Assembly: GCA_020631575.1 (NCBI GenBank)
Contig: JAHDGX010000029.1
Coordinates: 2,131 to 13,113, forward strand
From: Candidatus Altimarinota bacterium
GTDB taxonomy: Bacteria; Patescibacteriota; Gracilibacteria; BD1-5; UBA6164
Length of the DNA: 10,983 nucleotides
Reading direction: 5' to 3'
Position 1 is the first letter of the stretch, and every line of letters starts with the position of its first letter. The notes under the pieces are model-generated. The model was not told the DNA's origin, ran no database searches, and saw only the letters and a list, made by a program, of their open reading frames with translations. This document shows positions 8,816 through 10,983 of the stretch, one piece after another. Both the position numbers and the translations under genes were made by a program.

Positions 8816-8846
8816 TTGTCATTCTCATAGTAAAAAGTAATATATT
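8816..8846 (+). promoter_or_regulatory. Possible pyrC promoter overlapping the terminator
   Basis: TTGTCA (8816-8821), the same hexamer used in the two 28-bp-element promoters, is followed after 19 bp by TATATT (8841-8846), which lies inside the terminator stem. A start near 8853 would give a leader of about 20 nt that is almost all pyrimidine and lacks the 5' arm of the hairpin. The spacer is long, so this is a tentative call. Confidence 0.3.
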
Positions 8847-8867
8847 GGTATATTACTTTTTTATTTT
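8832..8867 (+). terminator. Hairpin with T-tract between the membrane-protein gene and pyrC
   Basis: A perfect 13-bp inverted repeat (arms 8832-8844 and 8849-8861, core AAAAAGTAATATA / TATATTACTTTTT) with the loop TTGG is followed by T-rich sequence. It stands 52 bp after the stop of the small membrane-protein gene and only 12 bp before the pyrC ATG. It would end upstream transcription just before pyrC. Its position also allows an attenuator role. The A-rich left flank makes it potentially bidirectional. Confidence 0.7.
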
Positions 8868-8873
8868 CTTGCT

Positions 8874-9881
8874 ATGGAATTTCAAATACACAATCCTTTA
8901 GATATGCATATTCATTTTCGAGATGAAGAAATGAAAGATTTGGTTGCTCCCCTGACATCATGAACATTTTCTGGAGCTCTTGTTATGCCAAATCTTGTCC
9001 CCCCTGTAATGAATTTAGAAGATCTCAAAGCTTATAAAAAAAGAATAGAAGCTGTTACGTCTCAAGATAATTTTACTCCGTACATGACAGTGTTTTTTCA
9101 CGAGGGATTAACGAGAGAGGTTTTAGAAGAAATCAAAGACTATGTCACAACTATCAAATTATATCCTGCCTGAATTACAACAAACTCAGAGTGAGGGGTT
9201 ACGAGTATTCTTTCAGATACAAATAAAAAAATATTTGCGGATATGCAAGATCTCGGGATTATGCTATCAATTCATGGAGAGACAGGAGACTTTGTAATGG
9301 ATAGGGAGGCAAATTTTATGCCAAATTATGAGCTCATAGCAAAAGAATTTCCTCGTCTTAAGATAGTGATGGAACATATAACAACACGAGAAGCAGCTCA
9401 GACTCTTGATAAATATCCGAATCTCTATGCCACAATTACACTTCAGCATTTAGAAATTACTTTAGATGATGTTGCTGGATGAGCTCTCAAACCGCACTTG
9501 TTTTGTAAACCTATTGCAAAAAGGGATGAAGATAGAGATGCTCTTTTAGAACTAGCATTGTCAGGACATCCAAAAGTAAGCTTTGGTTCAGATAGTGCTC
9601 CACATCCTCAGCATGCAAAGGAGTGTTGTGGCTGTGCTGCGGGTGTATTTACAGCTCCAATAGCTCTGCAGGTACTTACAGAAATTTTTGAAAAAAATGA
9701 GAAGTTAGAAAACCTCCAGAAGTTTGTGAGTACAAACGCAATTTCAATATACGGTCTTACACCTAATACTAAAACGATAGAATTAGAGAAAAAAGAATTC
9801 CAGGTACCAGAGAAATATGGAAACGTAGTTCCATATAAAGCAGGAGAAACTATTGCTTGGAGTATAAAAACTATTTCGTAA
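8874..9881 (+). CDS. pyrC: Dihydroorotase, class II (PyrC type)
   Basis: A 335-residue zinc amidohydrolase that reversibly cyclises carbamoyl-aspartate to dihydroorotate, the third step of UMP synthesis. The length is close to the 340-350 residues usual for PyrC-type enzymes. Metal and catalytic residues are all visible: H12 and H14 in L-D-M-H-I-H-F-R-D, K95 (the lysine carbamylated in the family) in I-K-L-Y-P-A-G, H134 in L-S-I-H-G-E, H168 in M-E-H-I-T-T, and D240 in F-G-S-D-S-A-P-H. The substrate-binding V-M-P-N motif is also present. Four TGA codons are glycine, including the Gly of Y-P-A-G at residue 100. A standard-code reading would split the gene into several fragments that have no function alone. 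The gene has its own upstream terminator and a possible promoter. Its stop codon directly abuts that of pyrB on the other strand. Confidence 0.96.
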
Positions 9882-10805
9882 TTACTTGAGAAGTAAGTAC
9901 AAGAGTGCCATACGTACTGGAATACCATTCCATGCTTGTCGAAAGAATGCAGCATTTGGAAGAGCATCTACTTCATAATCTACTTCATTTACTCTTGGGA
10001 GAGGATGCATGATAATGACATCCTTTTTTCATTTTGCGAGTACCTCTTTTGTGAGAATAAAGCTATCTTTAAGTCTTTCATATTCACTTATATCGGTAAA
10101 TCTTTCACGTTGCATTCGAGTAACATATAATACATCAGCTTGCTTAATGCCATTTGTGTAGCTGTCTGTTTCTGTATAAGGTATATTTTTTTCATCTAAA
10201 AATTCTGTGACTTTTTTGGGAATTTTGAGCTCTTCAGGAGCGATAAATGTGAAGGATACATTTTGAAATAAGCCCATAAGAAATACGAGTGAATGAGTAG
10301 TTCGACCATATTTGAGATCACCAACAAGTGTTATATGGAGATTATCGAGAGACCCTTTTTCTTTTAGTATAGTGTATACGTCAAGAAGTGCTTGGGTTGG
10401 ATGTTGGTTTGCCCCATCTCAGGCATTTATTACTGGTACAGTGACAACATCAGCAGTTCTCATAACACTTCTAGCCTCAGGGTGACGCATTACGAGTATG
10501 TCGCTGTACATAGCATTTATGATAGCATTATCTTCTATTGATTCTCATTTTGAGAGACTACTCCCATCACTGTCACTTACTGTGATAACCTCTCATCACA
10601 AGCGTTTCATTGCTGATTCAAAACTCATTCTAGTTCGAGTTGATGGTTCATAAAATAAAGAAGCCATTATCTTTCCCTGCAACTGTCATCCAGGTTTTTT
10701 GTGAAGAATAATATCTTCCATATCCTTCGCTGTTTTACAGATGTGTTCTATATCTTCTCGGGAAAACTGCTTCGTATGTAGGATATGTTCATGTTGAAAA
10801 ATCAT
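9882..10805 (-). CDS. pyrB: Aspartate carbamoyltransferase catalytic subunit
   Basis: A 307-residue enzyme that condenses carbamoyl phosphate with aspartate, the second step of UMP synthesis. The length fits the catalytic chain of E. coli (about 310). Motifs in order: F-Y-E-P-S-T-R-T-R-M-S-F-E (carbamoyl-phosphate loop, S55-R59), S-S-L-S-K-G-E-S (the active-site lysine contributed to the neighbouring subunit), V-M-R-H-P, N-A-G-D-G-A-N-Q-H-P-T-Q-A-L-L-D, G-D-L-K-Y-G-R-T-T-H-S-L, and I-M-H-P-L-P-R-V-N-E near the end. Six TGA codons are read as Gly, including two in R-L-G-G-E and one in A-G-D-G. No regulatory-chain gene (pyrI) is adjacent. The start ATG is 10805-10803; no Shine-Dalgarno sequence precedes it. 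The gene converges on pyrC and is transcribed from its own promoter in the gap to its right. Ornithine carbamoyltransferase is excluded by the K-Y-G-R-T and H-P-L-P-R signatures. Confidence 0.96.
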
Positions 10806-10835
10806 ATATTTATAGATAGAAGATAAACTTTATAT

Positions 10836-10863
10836 AATATAGGAAAATATGTCTAACTTACAA
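10836..10863 (-). promoter_or_regulatory. Likely pyrB promoter
   Basis: On the minus strand, TTGTAA (plus 10858-10863), a 16-bp spacer and TATATT (10836-10841) match the sigma-70-type consensus at 4/6 and 5/6. The expected start is about 25 nt before the pyrB ATG, the same leader length as predicted elsewhere in this window. No operator or attenuator hairpin is seen in the short leader. Confidence 0.5.
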
Positions 10864-10891
10864 TAAATAATTCGTCTATACTAACTTGAAA

Positions 10892-10916
10892 AATGAGTAT
10901 TAGTCGTATACTTATT
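10892..10916 (-). terminator. Possible weak terminator between the right-edge gene and pyrB
   Basis: A 9-bp stem with one mismatch (plus arms AATGAGTAT 10892-10900 and ATACTTATT 10908-10916) has a 7-nt loop. Read on the minus strand it is followed by TTTTTC. It lies 11 bp past the stop codon of the putative minus-strand gene at the right edge. The same DNA contains TATACT (10907-10912), a good -10 for a plus-strand promoter, so the role is ambiguous. Confidence 0.35.
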
Positions 10917-10927
10917 ACATCTAATAT

Positions 10928-10983
10928 TTAAATATTTTTTATGACTTTTTCTGCAAAGCTTTGAAATGTTTCTTTTCCATGAG
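10928..10983 (-). CDS. C-terminal fragment of an unidentified gene, cut by the window edge
   Basis: On the minus strand the last 17 codons before TAA (10928-10930) read HGKETFQSFAEKVIKNI. The hydrophobic residues F, F, V, I and I fall at helix spacing, giving a clean amphipathic C-terminal helix, and a possible terminator hairpin follows. That makes it look like the tail of a gene reading toward pyrB. The fragment is far too short to name. The competing reading is a plus-strand gene starting at ATG 10941 (MTFSAKLGNVSFPG with TGA as Gly) behind a possible promoter TTGAAA-15-TATACT. Both cannot readily be true, and I slightly favour the minus strand. Confidence 0.4.
   Translation of the reverse strand, partial: HGKETFQSFAEKVIKNI

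Noticed and set aside
9882..9896. Hairpin TTACTT-GAG-AAGTAA as a terminator between pyrC and pyrB
   Set aside because: The stem is only 6 bp, lacks a following T-tract on either strand and lies within the pyrB coding sequence.
1..10983. CRISPR arrays, tRNA or rRNA genes, insertion sequences, prophage
   Set aside because: No regularly spaced repeats, cloverleaf-like segments, transposase or phage structural motifs, or paired terminal inverted repeats were found on either strand.

Overview
The window reads as a chromosomal segment of a Patescibacteria/CPR bacterium of the Gracilibacteria (BD1-5) / Absconditabacteria (SR1) group, in which UGA encodes glycine (genetic code 25). The evidence is direct. 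Every long gene carries in-frame TGA codons, and they sit where conserved proteins have glycine, for example the ATP-grasp loop, the dihydroorotase K-L-Y-P-A-G motif and the aspartate carbamoyltransferase R-L-G-G motif. Every complete gene ends in TAA or TAG, never TGA. Read with the standard code, the same genes fall into many short pieces. The DNA is AT-rich, intergenic gaps are short, and no start codon has a convincing Shine-Dalgarno sequence.

Layout. Left part (1-3320, minus strand): a partial unknown gene (1-434) and a 921-residue unknown protein (555-3320). The large protein has an N-terminal bacterial SH3-like domain, a Pro/Glu/Asp-rich linker with a short repeat, a helical middle, a glycine-rich hydrophobic segment and a separate C-terminal domain. 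The two genes are separated by a terminator, and each is preceded by the same perfect 28-bp element feeding a -35/extended -10 promoter. They therefore look co-regulated.

Centre (3474-8208, plus strand): an apparent operon of ftsX without ftsE, a 795-residue fusion of a RimK-related ATP-grasp ligase with a MATCAP/DUF1704-type (QEGLA-motif) HExxxH metallopeptidase, and a bifunctional pyrF-pyrE fusion in the order OMP decarboxylase then orotate phosphoribosyltransferase. Gaps are 3 and 16 bp.

Right part: a small membrane protein of unknown function with its own likely promoter (8267-8779), a terminator hairpin, pyrC (8874-9881, plus) and pyrB (9882-10805, minus). pyrC and pyrB converge with no base between their stop codons. 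The last 56 bases probably hold the 3' end of another minus-strand gene.

Together pyrB, pyrC and pyrFE supply four of the six enzymatic steps of de novo UMP synthesis. Carbamoyl phosphate synthetase and dihydroorotate dehydrogenase are not in the window. The most unusual item is the ligase-peptidase fusion, which combines in one chain the two chemistries (ATP-dependent peptide-bond formation and terminal residue removal) that form a cycle on eukaryotic tubulin. No tRNA, rRNA, CRISPR array or insertion sequence was seen.
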